Shown: piece after piece, positions 11,556 to 24,871 of the stretch
Layout: each line of letters begins with the position of its first letter
Position numbering within the stretch: position 1 is the first letter of the stretch
NCBI GenBank assembly: GCA_008933995.1
Contig: WARS01000046.1
Span: 5,380,026 to 5,444,025, forward strand
Origin: Datnioides undecimradiatus
Taxonomy: Eukaryota; Chordata; Actinopteri; Lobotiformes; Datnioididae
Direction of reading: 5' to 3'
Length of the DNA: 64,000 nt
The notes under the pieces: model-generated
What the model saw: the letters and a program-made list of their open reading frames with translations, nothing else
The model's database searches: none
What the model was told of the DNA's origin: nothing
Position numbers and translations under genes: made by a program

Positions 11556-14500
11556 ATCAGGTCCTCTCAGAACCACTTGCTGAGAACTAGCTGATGCCTT
11601 GAGTCCTCAGTCAGATTCGTAGATGCCTCATATTAGTATTCAAGCCTTTGTCCTTCTGATAGCAAGGGAGATACCAGATGGCAGTAACCTCTTTTAACTG
11701 ATTAGGTTCCTGTTACCATAATCCTATCTTCAGTTTATGAGAGAGGATGAGGCAATAAATGACCTTGTATCTGTGCAGAAACTTCCAGTTTTATGCTTCT
11801 TGTCATCTTGGGATGAAAAAACTAGGCCAAGTCACAAACCAGATTAGGAGGTCACTGTGGATCTGAGGAGCTGGGTCCTCCTTCCTTTCCAGTTCTCCCC
11901 CCCTCTCGTCTTATCTGTTATCGTTTATGAGGCCTAGGTAAACCTTTGTGTTTGCACACCTGGGTTTTATAAGAGAGAGTGGGGGAGAGTGGGTGGGGGG
12001 CTGATAAGGGCCAGCAGATATGCCTTCAGGGCACAGCAGCAGCAAATATGAGTCGATCTAATAAGCATACCCCTGTGTGTTTGCTGACAGTGCAGAAAAA
12101 GACTTGACCTTTAGCCAAATCATTTTCGGACAAGTTTGTTTTATTGGGAAAAGACTTGAGAGCCGAGGAGCTGAGCAGAGAATCTCACAAATGAATTCAG
12201 CTCTTTTCAGACTGAGGTTCAGACTGTGGTGTAAGTGAAATCTGACTCCGGGGTCATGGGCAGGGGCATATCTACCTTAAGCTGACGAAGAGAAAGGTCA
12301 GAACTTGACTGCTGGCCCAGTAACCCAGAGAGAAAGGTTCCTGCAGGACCTCTCACCCACAAACTTTCAGCTGAAAGCAATGAACCTCCTCTGCCTTCTC
12401 CGGCACATTCTGCTCAGTTGAAATTCAACATGAGCGTGTTGCATTTGATGTCCAGGTCTAAAACATAGACGGTACACTAAGGATATGTGACCAAGGTTAC
12501 AAGGTCAAATCCTTCAACCACCTGGGCACATTTGGATTTTTTTTTTTTTTTAAAACAGCTTTTGGCATATATTCTTTAACTGTCTTCATGTTCTCTGAGA
12601 GCTTGAAAATCCACTGAAAACCAAATTATGCTCTCCACATCCACGTGGCCACAAGTGTCCACTGTAGTGCGTTTTCTAAAATGCAATTATAAATTTAGGA
12701 CGGCCGTTGTCAGCCAACAAACTTGCATTAACTTGACAGCGCCTGCACACTCCCACCGTAATATAAACGGAGCTTTGTGCATTCCTACTGCCCAAGTCCA
12801 TTTTTATACTGTATCTGACCCTTAAGACATACAGTGTGTGATTTTGGGCTCCACATATTTAACTTAACTCAACTGAAACCCCCAGAGTGACCGCCAGCTT
12901 CTTGCATATTAAAGTTTGATTTTGCAATTGCAAATGAAGCTCAGTGTTTCAAGAGAACGGTTTAAAAAGGTTTTTTTCTCAGAAGTACTTACAGAAGACT
13001 TTTCACGTTGATACAGGGAAGCTGAATAAGCACTCTTTAGCCAATAGCATTGAAAGTAGAATGCTGTATAAATGATCAATTACCATTAGTGAATGTTTCT
13101 CTCTTTGCTTATCTTTGGTCTTCTGTCCCTCACCACGCGCCATGCTTTTTTTCATCTGATGCGGTTAGCTGGGCAGAGAGAATGCCCAGCACTCTGTGTG
13201 TGTGTGTGCCTGTGTCTGTGCATTTCATTGCTTATGGGGGCATGAAATCGCTCTAAAGCCCTAAGGCACATCGGGTAACGCTCTACCCAGACACAGAGAC
13301 TTCCTCACTGTTTTAGCCTCAGCCCTTCCTTCACCTTCACTCCATGTGGTGTGGTGTGTTTGTCGGCATTATTGGTGCATGCATGTGTGATTCCTCTCAA
13401 CTTGTAGCTCATCCCTCTGTTCCCACGGCGACCTTCATCCCAGCCAGCGAGCCATCTGTCCATCAATCACTTAGTCCCTCTGTGCTGCTGAGGAGAGTAA
13501 CCGATACCAGGGATGCTGACTTCAAGACCCTGGAGGGTTTCAAAATGGCTCCATGGCAAGGACAGAATGGCAAATACACATATAAACACGCATGCACATT
13601 TGAAGGGAAACAAGCATACATCAGTGTGTACGTAATATGCAAACACCCATAAAACTGCAGAACGCTGTCAGAGAGACTGGGCACATTTCTTATTTCCATG
13701 CTCTGCTCCAAGCATTTGAATATGCCGGGGCCCTGATATAGTGAAGGCTTTGTGTTCACTACGAATATATAGGCACGTGTCTGTGTAGTACTATATGCAG
13801 AGGGGGGCTGGGCTAATGCAGGGGAAAGCCCTGGCCTCAGCTGTTGTTGTACATTTTCCCCCAGAGAGATCCTCACTTTCCCTGCATAGCCAACTTTCTC
13901 TCCTGCTTTCCTTTCTGGAGGAAGCCTTCGGGTCACTGTGACACGCAGCGACTTAAAGCAACAGAGCTGAGCAGAAGAAAGTGGGCCTCCCGCCCTCTGC
14001 GTTCTCCTCCTCTTCCTCCATCTCCCTCCATTTTTTCTGTCATTCCCTCAGCATATTGGTGGTGGGGGATGGGTATGTACAGTGTTGGAACTCATGTGAT
14101 CTAGCTTGGAGAGTTAAGTGAGCAGACAGTATGTGCAGTCCCACCCAGTTACACTGTTCCAATCTATGTAAAAGACTCTACACACTACAGGCAACTGTAA
14201 CCGTTGGTGTTCGGAGGTGTTTTGTCTTCTAGTTGTCTTTTCTAACCTTTAAACCTGATACCTTGATAACAGGACAACACTTTTTGAGGCAGAAATGATT
14301 TGATTTATTTTGAATATGCCTGAGTTATTTTACATTTTGGGAGAGGGAAGTAACCGAGACATGATCATTTAACAAATGTTGATGAGAGCACAATCTTTCA
14401 TTCTCACCTCTGCACACCTCAGAAATCACAGCCACTGCCAATTTTGACATCAGAAAGGTGTGTGGTCTGCTGGTGGCAGACATGGTTCATTAAGCCACTT

Positions 14501-17002
14501 CATCTGAAACATACACCTTCACACTCTATGTGAAATCTATAACACGCTCTAGTGTGGTTCTAGGCCCTTGTTTTACTGTGGTTTAATGACCTGTTCAGTG
14601 TGAAGGATCACACCAGCCCTTCACTTTCAACATACAGCCTAATTATCCTGAATACCTCACTTCAGGTTGAGTGCTGCTCATTTTTTGTTTGTTAGTTTGT
14701 TTCAAGTAGACGGGTCAATATTGGTCAGGAATCCATTTTCATATGAGCACTTGAGTCACTGTGTGCATTATTCATGAAGACCCCATCACCCCTGATTGGC
14801 TGAGCTGTCCACTGGAACAGAGGGAGACGCGGGGGGGTGGGGGGTGGGACGCCATGTATGGCCCGCCGGTGTGAAACAGACCCACGCTGACCACTGTATC
14901 CTCTGGGATGGATTATTGCTGTGCCGGTGACATCACTGTGTGGTTAAAAGGCTTTTAGTCTGATTAACGCACAGTGTGTGTTTGCATGTGTCTATGCACC
15001 AGGACGTGTGAACCAGATACAGATCTGGTGCGTGAGAATCGTTTCATGTGAATGTACAGAATCCAACCCCCAGTACGGGCTTTAACTATCTGCATATGTG
15101 TGCATGCTGTATGTGTTTAAATGTATCTGCACACCCCATGATTCAAATCCCATCTTGTTCATGGGCACCATATTTTAGCTTTTTGTCTTCCCCCTCCTTC
15201 CCATAATCCATCATTTCCAGAGTGTTGGCTCTGTTGTGGGAGCTGTATAAGCCTCCATCTCTTTAAATATGGGTTAGTGTGCCTCACGCTGCCTCTCTGC
15301 ACCTCCCCGTTGCCCCCTCTTTTTCCTCCAGTTTGCTTTTCTTGGCTTTTTTATTGTCTTGCCTTTGAGACTCTTTTTCCTTCCTTCCCGTATTTTTGCC
15401 ACTGCAGCAAAATGCTAGCACATAGAGCAGAGTAGAATAGAAGAGAAATGCATCATATATGTTAAAAATAAATCCTTATGTAAGGTGTTTCTCTTAGAGC
15501 TTGTTGTTAGTTGGCTCCAGGTTGAACTTTCCATTTCGCTTGTTGCCAGGGATGCCCTCATCCTCTCTGTGGTAGCATCACGCTGTCAGAGGTGTGTATA
15601 TGTGTGAGTGTATCTAAGTGATGTGTGTGCAGAAAGTGCATGTTGTGTGTAGTTTGGTGTGCGTGTGTTTGTGGGTGAGAGTTTTATATCAGTGTCTCTG
15701 TCTTCAGGCTGTGTTTAGATGAGCTCAGTGTTTCTCTTGTCAGACCCAGTCACAGACATCAAAAGTAAATCTTGTACACTTTTATTGATTGTTTTATCTG
15801 GCACAAAGTTCACACTTTTTTGTCTTACTTTAACAAAAATAACACCCAAGAACAGATAACAACCAAAGATCCAATGCAGTAACATCTCCCATCTTTATGA
15901 CAGGATTATGAGGTTTAGCAGCTACTGTATGAGTAGTCATGAGGTGGATAACTGCTAAAAATGGACAACACAGCTCGTTTCACTGGTGTTGAATGAAAAC
16001 CACAAACCCCAGAAAGTCAACTGTGGAGGAACGGAGCATTTTTAACGTTTAATTACAGGTTTTCACTGACTTTCATAGCAGTCAAAGGGTCAAGAAACCA
16101 AGTCGAAAACATGAGAAATCACCATGAGTGTGTTTGTGAAATAGCAGCAGTGCATTCTGACACTTTTGATATTTTTTGAGTGGCCCTTTCTAATGATGTT
16201 ATGGGGCTATTTTAGGTGGAGCACAGACTTGTCAGGCTCAGAAAAGGCTAGCTTGGGCCTCGGGCCGGGAGAGGAGCGAGGACAAATATGGAGCACTAAT
16301 CCACTCTTTAACATTAGCCAGTATTAGCCTTTGTCAGTCTGCAGTTGTAGCGCCATAAGACACTGAGGCTGAGGGCAAACGAGGAAGGAACAACCATTTA
16401 TTTTTGTCTGTCTGAGCCACATTTTGCCTCCACGCTTTGCCGTTCTGTTCTTTCCCCCTCGGCCTCACCCCCTTCTGTCTCTTTCTTTCGCTCATTTTCT
16501 GTGACTCTCATCTGTCAAGTTCACCCTTCTCTCGCTGTCTCTCTCATTCTCTCTGCCCCTGTATGATTACCGAAAACTGTATGGAGACAGTGCAAGAGCT
16601 CCGCGGAGAGCAGCCGATGCCATTGGCTGGCTGGCACTCCACCCCCACTCGTGATTGGCCGCAGGCCTCAACGTAAGATTCAATCAGCTGGGTGGAAGTG
16701 TATGTAGGTCAGTGTGTAGCGATGTGAGCCTTCTCTCTCTCTCTCAGTCTCTGTTCCCCTCCTCCACCACCTCGGTTTGGTGAACCGGCTGTTGTGTTAA
16801 TTGGCCATGTTCCAACTTTCAAACCCAGAGAGACTTGAGGCAAGAGAGGAAAGGGGGGAATAAAGCAGCGAGGTTAAAAGAGGAAGGGAAGTTGAAGGGG
16901 CGGGGGGCAAAGGAGCGTAGGTGGGGGGAGGGAATGATTTAACATGGGGGTGCCCTGTTGCACAGAGCAATAGTACAGTGTGTTAGTCAGTCAAACACAT
17001 AC

Positions 17003-17022
17003 GCACACACACACACACACAC
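17003..17022. repeat. (CA)n microsatellite
   Basis: About ten CA units; another (CA)n tract is at 18032-18056. Confidence 0.9.
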
Positions 17023-18435
17023 TATCCAAACAGACAACTCCTGGCAAATATAGCAGCTCAGGGTATTTATTTTCTCTCTGCTTGCATGTGGGAAGAGATG
17101 AAGGAGAGAGGAAAAGGCACGATGGTATCATGAATGAAGGGTGGCATGAAGGATGGAAAAAGGGAAACAGATTGGGACGTTGGCTTGATTCTCTACAGTT
17201 CATGCTCCTCTGTTTACCCCATGAGTTTCTCAGCTGCTGGCTCGCCACTCAGTCGCTGATCACAGGGCGTCCTTACAGAGCCGTGCACCACAAACGACTT
17301 AGACAGAGGATCATTCGGTTATCTAATCTGCCTGGTTGTGACTCCATGGACACAGTAAACCCATTGATACACAGAGCAATTCTGCCACAGCAACACCACC
17401 ACGTCCTATTCCAGCTTTTAAAGTGAATGTGCCGCCCGAGGAGAAGCCTGCCTGGCGCTGCTGTACCCGGCTACACCAGTGAATAATTCACGCTAACCCA
17501 AATTCTTCTACAGTGCTTACTCTACCCCTAAGTGCTCCCCGCACAGACACAGAAACACACACACATACTCGAGCACCCCCCGTAAGTGGTGGTCCCAAGG
17601 CGTTGCCCATAGACTATCTAACCCAGACAAGCAGACTGTGAAAAGCAGACAAAATAAAGTCTTGTACACTTCACTTTACTACTCCCTCTGCAGCCATGTC
17701 TGTCTGCATACTTCACATTAAAAGCACCCTGCAGCAGTTTGTGTTCTCAGCAGCCCTCCCTTTCCATGTCTGCATGTCTGTCTATCTACACATCTCGCCC
17801 TTTTACACCCGCCTGCGTTTTCTTTTATTAGAAACCCGTCATTTCATACAGTAGCACTCTTTGCATTTTTGATGTAGCCCTGCCCACATGAGGTAAAGTA
17901 CATTCCCGCCTGTCTGGCTTTCTCTATTTCGTTGTTTAAATCTTGTCTCCTCTGTCTCTGTCCTGTTACCCTGCCCCAGGTTTGAACTTATTATGGTGGA
18001 TGTATGCGACTCTTCCCCACCCGTAATCATGCACACACACACACACACACACACACTTTGACTTAAGCCTGACTTTACCCTCTTACTCAGCCAGCCACTG
18101 ACCCACTTAGTGTAGAATAGTGCACCAGACAGACGGCAGGCTTTTTACTCCAGGGCACTCTGGGAAAACTAAGCTAAAAACAACAAAAGATGCACACACA
18201 CACTCACACACACAAACATACAGTGGACAAGCTTACTCACAGTCTGATCATGCAGAAGATGGAACACACAGTCTGCTCCGGTGCCATCAGGCAGTCCCAT
18301 ACTGGTTGGTCCAGTGAAGTCATCGCTTGACACAACAGCATAACTAGAAATGCAGTCAATCACATCTACAGCACCATATTTGTGATGGCATTCAGTTAAA
18401 ACGCTCTAGGCTCTGGTTTCTGCTAAAGGCATCCC

Positions 18436-18950
18436 TTTAAAGGGATAGTTTAAGAGTCACACTGCTTTAGCGTTAACTTAAGTTAGCTTAAGAGCTGGGG
18501 AAAGGGGGTAACGGTTTAATGTGTACAAAAACCAAGGTGTAAAAACAACAATTTGTGGTTTGATGGGTGGTTATGAACTGAAACATTTATTGGAAAAACT
18601 TCCTGGAGACTTTGCTGTGAGCTTGCCAGGCAACCAAAGGACTCAAATACTCAAAAACTGTTGTTTTTGCCCTTTGTTTTATGTACAGACTAAATAAAGA
18701 CATAGAAATGATGTGTTTCACTGTGAATTGTATCGGTGCTGGTAGTCAGATCTTGACACTTGCCACTTGACAGAGTCAGGGTAGCTCTTTTCCGCTGTCT
18801 CCAGCCTTAATGCTAAGCCAAGCCAACCAGCCTAACATTCAACAGACAGATGTGAGCCTGGTATCTTTCTCTGCAAGAAAGTAAACAAGAGTATTTCCCA
18901 AAATGTCAAACTAGTCATTTAATTTCTAGCTATTTCTTTCATCCTTTAAA
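18436..18950 (+). repeat. Copy D, the longest copy of the GCTAAGCTAA dispersed repeat
   Basis: Starts at TTTAAAGGGATAGTTTAAG, continues through GTACAAAAACCAAGG and GTGTAAAAACAAC, then TAATGCTAAGCCAAGCCAACC and GCAAGAAAGTAAAC, and ends with TTTCCCAAAATGTCAAACTAG. All blocks are in the order expected for a non-autonomous element of several hundred bases. It carries one perfect forkhead-type GTAAACAA at 18881-18888. Confidence 0.65.
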
Positions 18951-18976
18951 GTGTAGAGGATACAGTTCAGCCAAAG

Positions 18977-18978
<2 letters not shown>

Positions 18979-19036
<58 letters not shown>
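18979..19036. repeat. (CA)n microsatellite, about 58 bases
   Basis: Pure CA tract, among the longest in the window. Confidence 0.97.
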
Positions 19037-19037
<1 letters not shown>

Positions 19038-22000
19038 ACCAAATACCACCAATATACAGATATATAGTGACCACACCTTGAAATTTAAACACACATCCTG
19101 CAGCACACTGAGGATGATGCAGCACAGATGTACACTGCACGCAACACTGGAGGTGGATACTTAATTTCATGATTTCACAGACACACAAACATCATCCTAC
19201 TCAGAGGAACTGTAGTGTTTAATGTTACAACACTGGAGCACAGTTGCAGCCAGTTCAGCTCTTTCCTCCACCTCGAACACGTGAGCAGACAAGTCAGCGA
19301 CAGACTGACCAACCAATGAAACCCCACCACTTCCCTTTTCCTCTGGTTATTTTAGTCAGTTTGAGGCCGTCAGCTGCTGAATGCTCGTGCCACACTGTAG
19401 TGACTGGGGCCAGGTCAACATGTGAGTTCAGAAGGGTAAAAGTCACATGTTGGATTTTTGCACAATCAGACACCTTAAACTACATTTCTTGCACATGCTG
19501 CAGTTCGTTCTGTGTTGCCAATCACTTTATTTATTCCTTGATTACTTTTGTCCTTATCGAGCCCTATTTTCTTCATCATACTTCCCCGCAGCCTTGCTTT
19601 GTCATCTAAGTTAATGTTAACTTGTTGCATGACTAGCATTCATGAACAAGCCGTTCATTACTCTGAGCATATGTGTGTGTGTGCATGTGAGTGCTGTCAA
19701 TCAATGTGAGTGCATGTGTGTGCTTTTTTTTATTAGCATGTGGACACTATGGTGTTGAGCCCACTACCAGAAAGAGGCCCGCTCGCCTGAAAAGCCTGTC
19801 AGCGCTTTCTTTCTCTCTCATTTTTTCCCTCCGCTCTTCCTTTCTTCTTCCCCTTTTTTTCCCCTCTCCGGTTTACAAGGCCTTCGCACACAAGCTCCAA
19901 AGGATTACCAGACACACCCCTTTCAGAAGCACTGAGCCCTACAGCTCCTCAGTCACCTCGCAGTGTGCATGTATGTGTGTGAAAGGGGACATTTGAGGGA
20001 GAGCATTCGAGATCTCACACTTTCAACCCACTCTGCCTCCTCAGAGAAAAGAAAGTGGAGGAGGAAAAACAAAAAAGTAGAGGTGGAAAGAGGAGAGCGG
20101 GGCGTGGGGGGCAGATTGAGTGATTGCTACTCACCAACACAGAGAAGGAGAAAGAGTCAGAGAGCAGAGTTTTGGCGTGCAGCCAGCTAGTGCCACCATA
20201 CAGCTTTTGTGCAGAGAGTTGACTTGGAAAGGACCTTTCAGAGAGGGAGAGAAAAGAGCGCGAGATGACAGAAAAATACAGAAAAAAGCGGACAATGAGA
20301 GAACGTCAGAGCAAGAAGAGAGGGGGCCAAATAGAAGGAAAAATAATCACAAAAGGCAGCTGTAAGGGAGAGGACAGACAGGGAATGAGAAAGGGGGAAA
20401 ATGAGGAGGGGGATGAGGGTTTAAACCAGATGATAGAGACTCATTCATGAGTCTGTACAGTAGATTAAAGAGATCCAGCCATAGCTGCACCCTTCTGCCC
20501 TTCTATGCCTCGCTCCATCCCTCTTACTCCCCCAAAACCCAGTTTAGCCTCTAAAAGGTCACAAAGAAACTGTAACATTTAAATTTACATACGGGCACAG
20601 ACTTAGGCTCTCTCTGTAGTTACTTTTTTCCCCAGGTGACGTCAGGGGAAGTGCATTCATATTACTGTGTCACTAGCTGGTGATTTTGGGTAACACCGCC
20701 AGCCACAGTGCCGGTGTGGCAATTACCTGCTTCTGTCAGACCATTGTTTCCTGTCATGCCAACAAAAGATGTATGCACGTACATCTCCAAATGAGGAACC
20801 TACCAATCGAAAACTTAACCATAGCAGGGGTGGGAAAAAAAGACTTTATTTGGCTACACGTGTAAAAATACACGCTACGCTCACACAGAGAAGACATAAG
20901 GGGTAGCTGTGCGGTTGCCAGTGGTATATTAATAGCAAGGTAATATAAATACAAACTGCTGCGTGCGGGGAAAAGAGCTTGACTGTGGAGGGGATGCTGT
21001 GATTGAATAGAGGCTACTGTTCACCTGACTGTGTGTGTGCGTCCTCATGCATGTGTACTACACACTAGTGGGTGTAAGGAAATACCAACCTGACATGTGA
21101 ACAGTAGTAAGTGTGTTTGTATGTGTGTGTGTATGTGTGTGTGTGTGTGTGTGTATTGTCATGTATGAGCACTAAGCTGTGAGCGCCTGAGAGAGCTGGG
21201 ACAAAGAGGAGGATGAAGGAAGGCATAGCAGGGCTTCACGTGTCCCCATTGAACCCTCTCCACCACTGGTAAACTGGGGCAACGATGCCCATACCCGTAC
21301 CCCCAGATAACCCCCGTATAGCATGGGGGTATTTAAGTTCACATCGCCGAGGGCCCAAAATAAATACTGAGACCTGATAACAATATACAGTCAGCTTGGA
21401 CGCTGCTAATGAAATTCCATCACAGTCACCATGGCATTGAAGTTCACTTCAAGCAGTGAGGATCAAGTCAGACAGTGAAAAATAATGATGACCTTCAGTA
21501 TATGAACATTTACACAGAGTTTCATTTGCTTCCTCACTTGTGTCATGAAAGAAACAGCTTGCAAATGATGAAGATTTCATTGGCTGTACATTCTGCAAAG
21601 TGGAGGAAAGAAAGTTGAAGAGTGGGCAAACGAGAAATTAGTAGAAGGAGCGGTGGGTCTCTTTGGACAAAGATGCACTTTTGAAAATGTATTGCAATGT
21701 GACTCATAACCTTTCCAGCATGTCTTCTCTCTCCCACAGACTTCCTGTCATACTCCTTTGTGCACATTTTGATTAAAAGTAGTATAACTGAGAGGGGTGC
21801 AGTATCCTGGCAGCTTTGTGCTTTGTCTCTTTCTGCGGTAAATAATCTCAGATGGATTACGTCCCAGTTGAGATTAATTACGGGCAGCAAGCAGGATGTT
21901 TTCGTTTGTGCAGTAAATAATCTCAGAGAGCAGAGGTACCATACAAACAGTCTAAAACATTGACTCTCTTTTCGTAAAGTGAGACAGTAAAGTAGAAAAA

Positions 22001-24815
22001 TAACCATGAAGCACAAAAGAAAGAGGGTCTGTTATGTGCTGCTCAGCGCACGTTCCTACAGCTGCGGTTTAAAGTCTCTGTTTGGAGTTCAACCACATAC
22101 ACACAGATGATATCAGCACATAGTTTGAAGTCAGTCACCGTTTGAGTCTATGCAAGAGATTGAGATTTAGTAGTAGTAGATTTTGATTCAGTAGGTAAAA
22201 AAACCCCAAATGTTTTAAGTAATTATGATAAATATGATAAATTTGATAAAAACTGCAGTTTCACTTTACATCAGAACTGAACTGATTGTAAATGTGGCCT
22301 AAATTGTGAGCAGAGACCTTGCAAACAGATACAAATGCACACAGACACATACAACAATGGCTGAAGGAGGGCGAGGCGGACGTGCAGATTTAAGCTGACA
22401 CAGCAGAGTGGAGTTTGGTACCACGGCTACGTCATCATCATCTCCTTTGGCAATGATTAATAAGCTTAACAGAAACGTGCTCCACACACGCAAGTAGACC
22501 TATATAAACAAAAGCTTTGGAGTTGACGCTTGCTCATACACACACACACTCCCACACACACACACATACACTCACACATATACACACACAAGCTCCAATG
22601 ATGCAAACATGTAATCAGGCATAATCATATTGGACACACAAACAGTGGAGTGGGTTATTGTGGTCATGAAACAATAGCTTTGCTCTAGAAGCAGGGTTTT
22701 CAAAGGATCCGCTGAGGTCAGTTAGACAGGAAGTGATGCAATTATAAGAGAAGATGGGGGAGGGAGAAACACAGCAGAGGGGTGACAGGAGGAGGTCTAT
22801 GAAGGGTTTATTTTATAAAATGTTCACTGCGGCTGGAACACAGATGTCTTATTGAAAATGTCTTCAGGTTAAGTCCTCAGTTTTGATAGACAAACTTTTT
22901 TTACAAAAGTCCAGAGACAAACTATGAAACGCTTTTGCATAAATGGTCAAAACTAAGTCTCAAGAAGAGAAGCAGAGCAGACAGTGAAGGCAAGCTGCTG
23001 CTCTTCTTCCTTTTTTGTCTCAAAGCAGGAAGTCATGTGATTCCTTGGGGGGGAGGCCAAGACGGACAGAGGAAGACACTCGCTGTTGCTGGGAGAAAAC
23101 TCTCCCAAGGCGTGTGCGCTTGTGCAGTTTGTGTTTTAACAGTCTGTGCGTGTGCGTGTCAGCCATTGGGTGTTTGACTTTCAAAGGTTAGGATCTCGGC
23201 CTGTGCTAAAACACACATAAAAAAAACCACACACACACACTCTGGACACAGATACAATGTGCGAGCGTACGAGTGCCAAAACAGCACTACCACCTCCTTC
23301 TCTCTCTCCAGCTGCTCAGCTGGTGTGTAGGAGGAAGAGGGCTGACAGGCCTAAAAGTGCTGACATCAGCAGAGAATCAGACCCACACACAGACGCACAT
23401 ACACAGACGGTCAAACAGAAACAGAAACACTTTCTAATACAGAGGTGGTGGGTCAACTGGGTCAGCAAAGTTAAACTGAGCGATAGATTCTGCGTAAGAG
23501 AAAGAGATAGATTTAAAGAAAGCAATGTCCAGTTTTCTTCTCCCCGGTTCAAACAGTGCCGTATAACACCCACTCGCTTGGAGGTCAAACTGGTATAAAT
23601 CTTGAAAATAAAACACAAGGGTGTGCAGTATGGTCCAACATAATCAGTTTAAAAGTGCAGGAACTCAGGTTTAGTTTAAATCACAAAGGAAAATCCAGGT
23701 TTATTACAACTTCATCCGATCCTGAGCTGTGGCGTGTTTCTATCAGTTTGTGATAATGCTGTATTTGCCAAAGTAATTCTTGAGACCAGGAAACATGGTG
23801 ACTCTGCTGGTTTTAAGATGTAGCAGATGGAGCAGAATCACAAAATAGGGGTTAGACGTGTTTTAAAACTTGACAGTAGAAATAAAACCGGTGCGACAGG
23901 AGAGGTCAAGAAGCCACAGGCTTATACAACTGACCTTCCTTCAAGTCAACCCAAGAAAATAAGAACGAAGGGAAAAAACAGATGATGTAGGCAACTAACC
24001 TCAAATATTTCGTTAGTCCACACTTTAAGTGGGTGTGGTGGGTCAAAGTTGAACCAGAGTGGACCGCTTAGGGCTTTTTTATAATTCTAATTGCCTGATC
24101 ACTTGTCATGTCAGAAGTCTTTCTAGTAATGATGGCCAAAAACGAGGAAATTAAAATCCAAGTTGTAATAAACAGGAATGGTCCTTTAAGTGTGTGTCAT
24201 GGTCCAACATACGGTAAGAATCAGTGGGCTGTGGTCTGCTGTGTGTGTGTGTGTCAGTGTGTACAGTATCTGTTTTTAGCACCATTAGAGTGAAGAGCCC
24301 CGTGAACACCAGCGGGGCCCCAACGCTAATCCGGACCAGATGTGAGCTCCACCAAAACTCAAAACATACACACGCACAAATACACACTTTACAAACAAGA
24401 AGCAGCACGTCACCAGTTCCAAACAATCGAGCTCAAAACAGATTTGCAGCCTACTGTTTAGTTAGCCAACATGATTATGTGTAATGCTATTATCACCATA
24501 ATCTGTCTCAATGAGATCATAGCTCACCTTCAGCGGAGTTAATTGGAGGTTTGAGAGGTCACCAAACCGCGTACGTCAACACATAGAAAATGAGTCGACC
24601 CTTCTTCAACCCAAACTAAGTCCTGGGGTGCGTGACCCGGATGCAGCCTTAAGGCATTAAGCAGGGTACTGTTGTGGAAACACTGGGTCAAAGAGACAGC
24701 ACACCTCAGTGTCACACACACACACACAACAGAGCAAAGGTAGATCAAGCAGACAAGTGTAATGATAAATGACATGTGGACACACTGGAATGTACAGAGG
24801 GACAGTCAGTGGCAA

Positions 24816-24818
<3 letters not shown>

Positions 24819-24869
<51 letters not shown>
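24819..24869. repeat. (TG)n microsatellite, about 51 bases
   Basis: Pure TG tract, with a short CA tract about 100 bases upstream at 24715-24729 in the opposite sense. Confidence 0.97.

Positions 24870-24871
<2 letters not shown>

Larger units (their letters stand above)
7700..18430. other. Intron 1, middle-left part: noncoding
   Basis: Apart from the repeats listed, I see no gene. Long CT-, TG- and A-rich stretches explain the open frames (for example 10157-10621 and 13463-13936 translate simple or unconserved sequence). Two inverted CCAAT boxes lie at 16622 and 16654. A T run is at 12537-12552. Confidence 0.6.

Noticed and set aside
13463..13936. 157-codon minus-strand frame in foxo3 intron 1
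   Set aside because: No domain, no splice context and unremarkable composition; consistent with chance.
21543..22016. 157-codon minus-strand frame
   Set aside because: Leu/Cys-rich chance frame without homology that I recognise; no exon signals at its ends.
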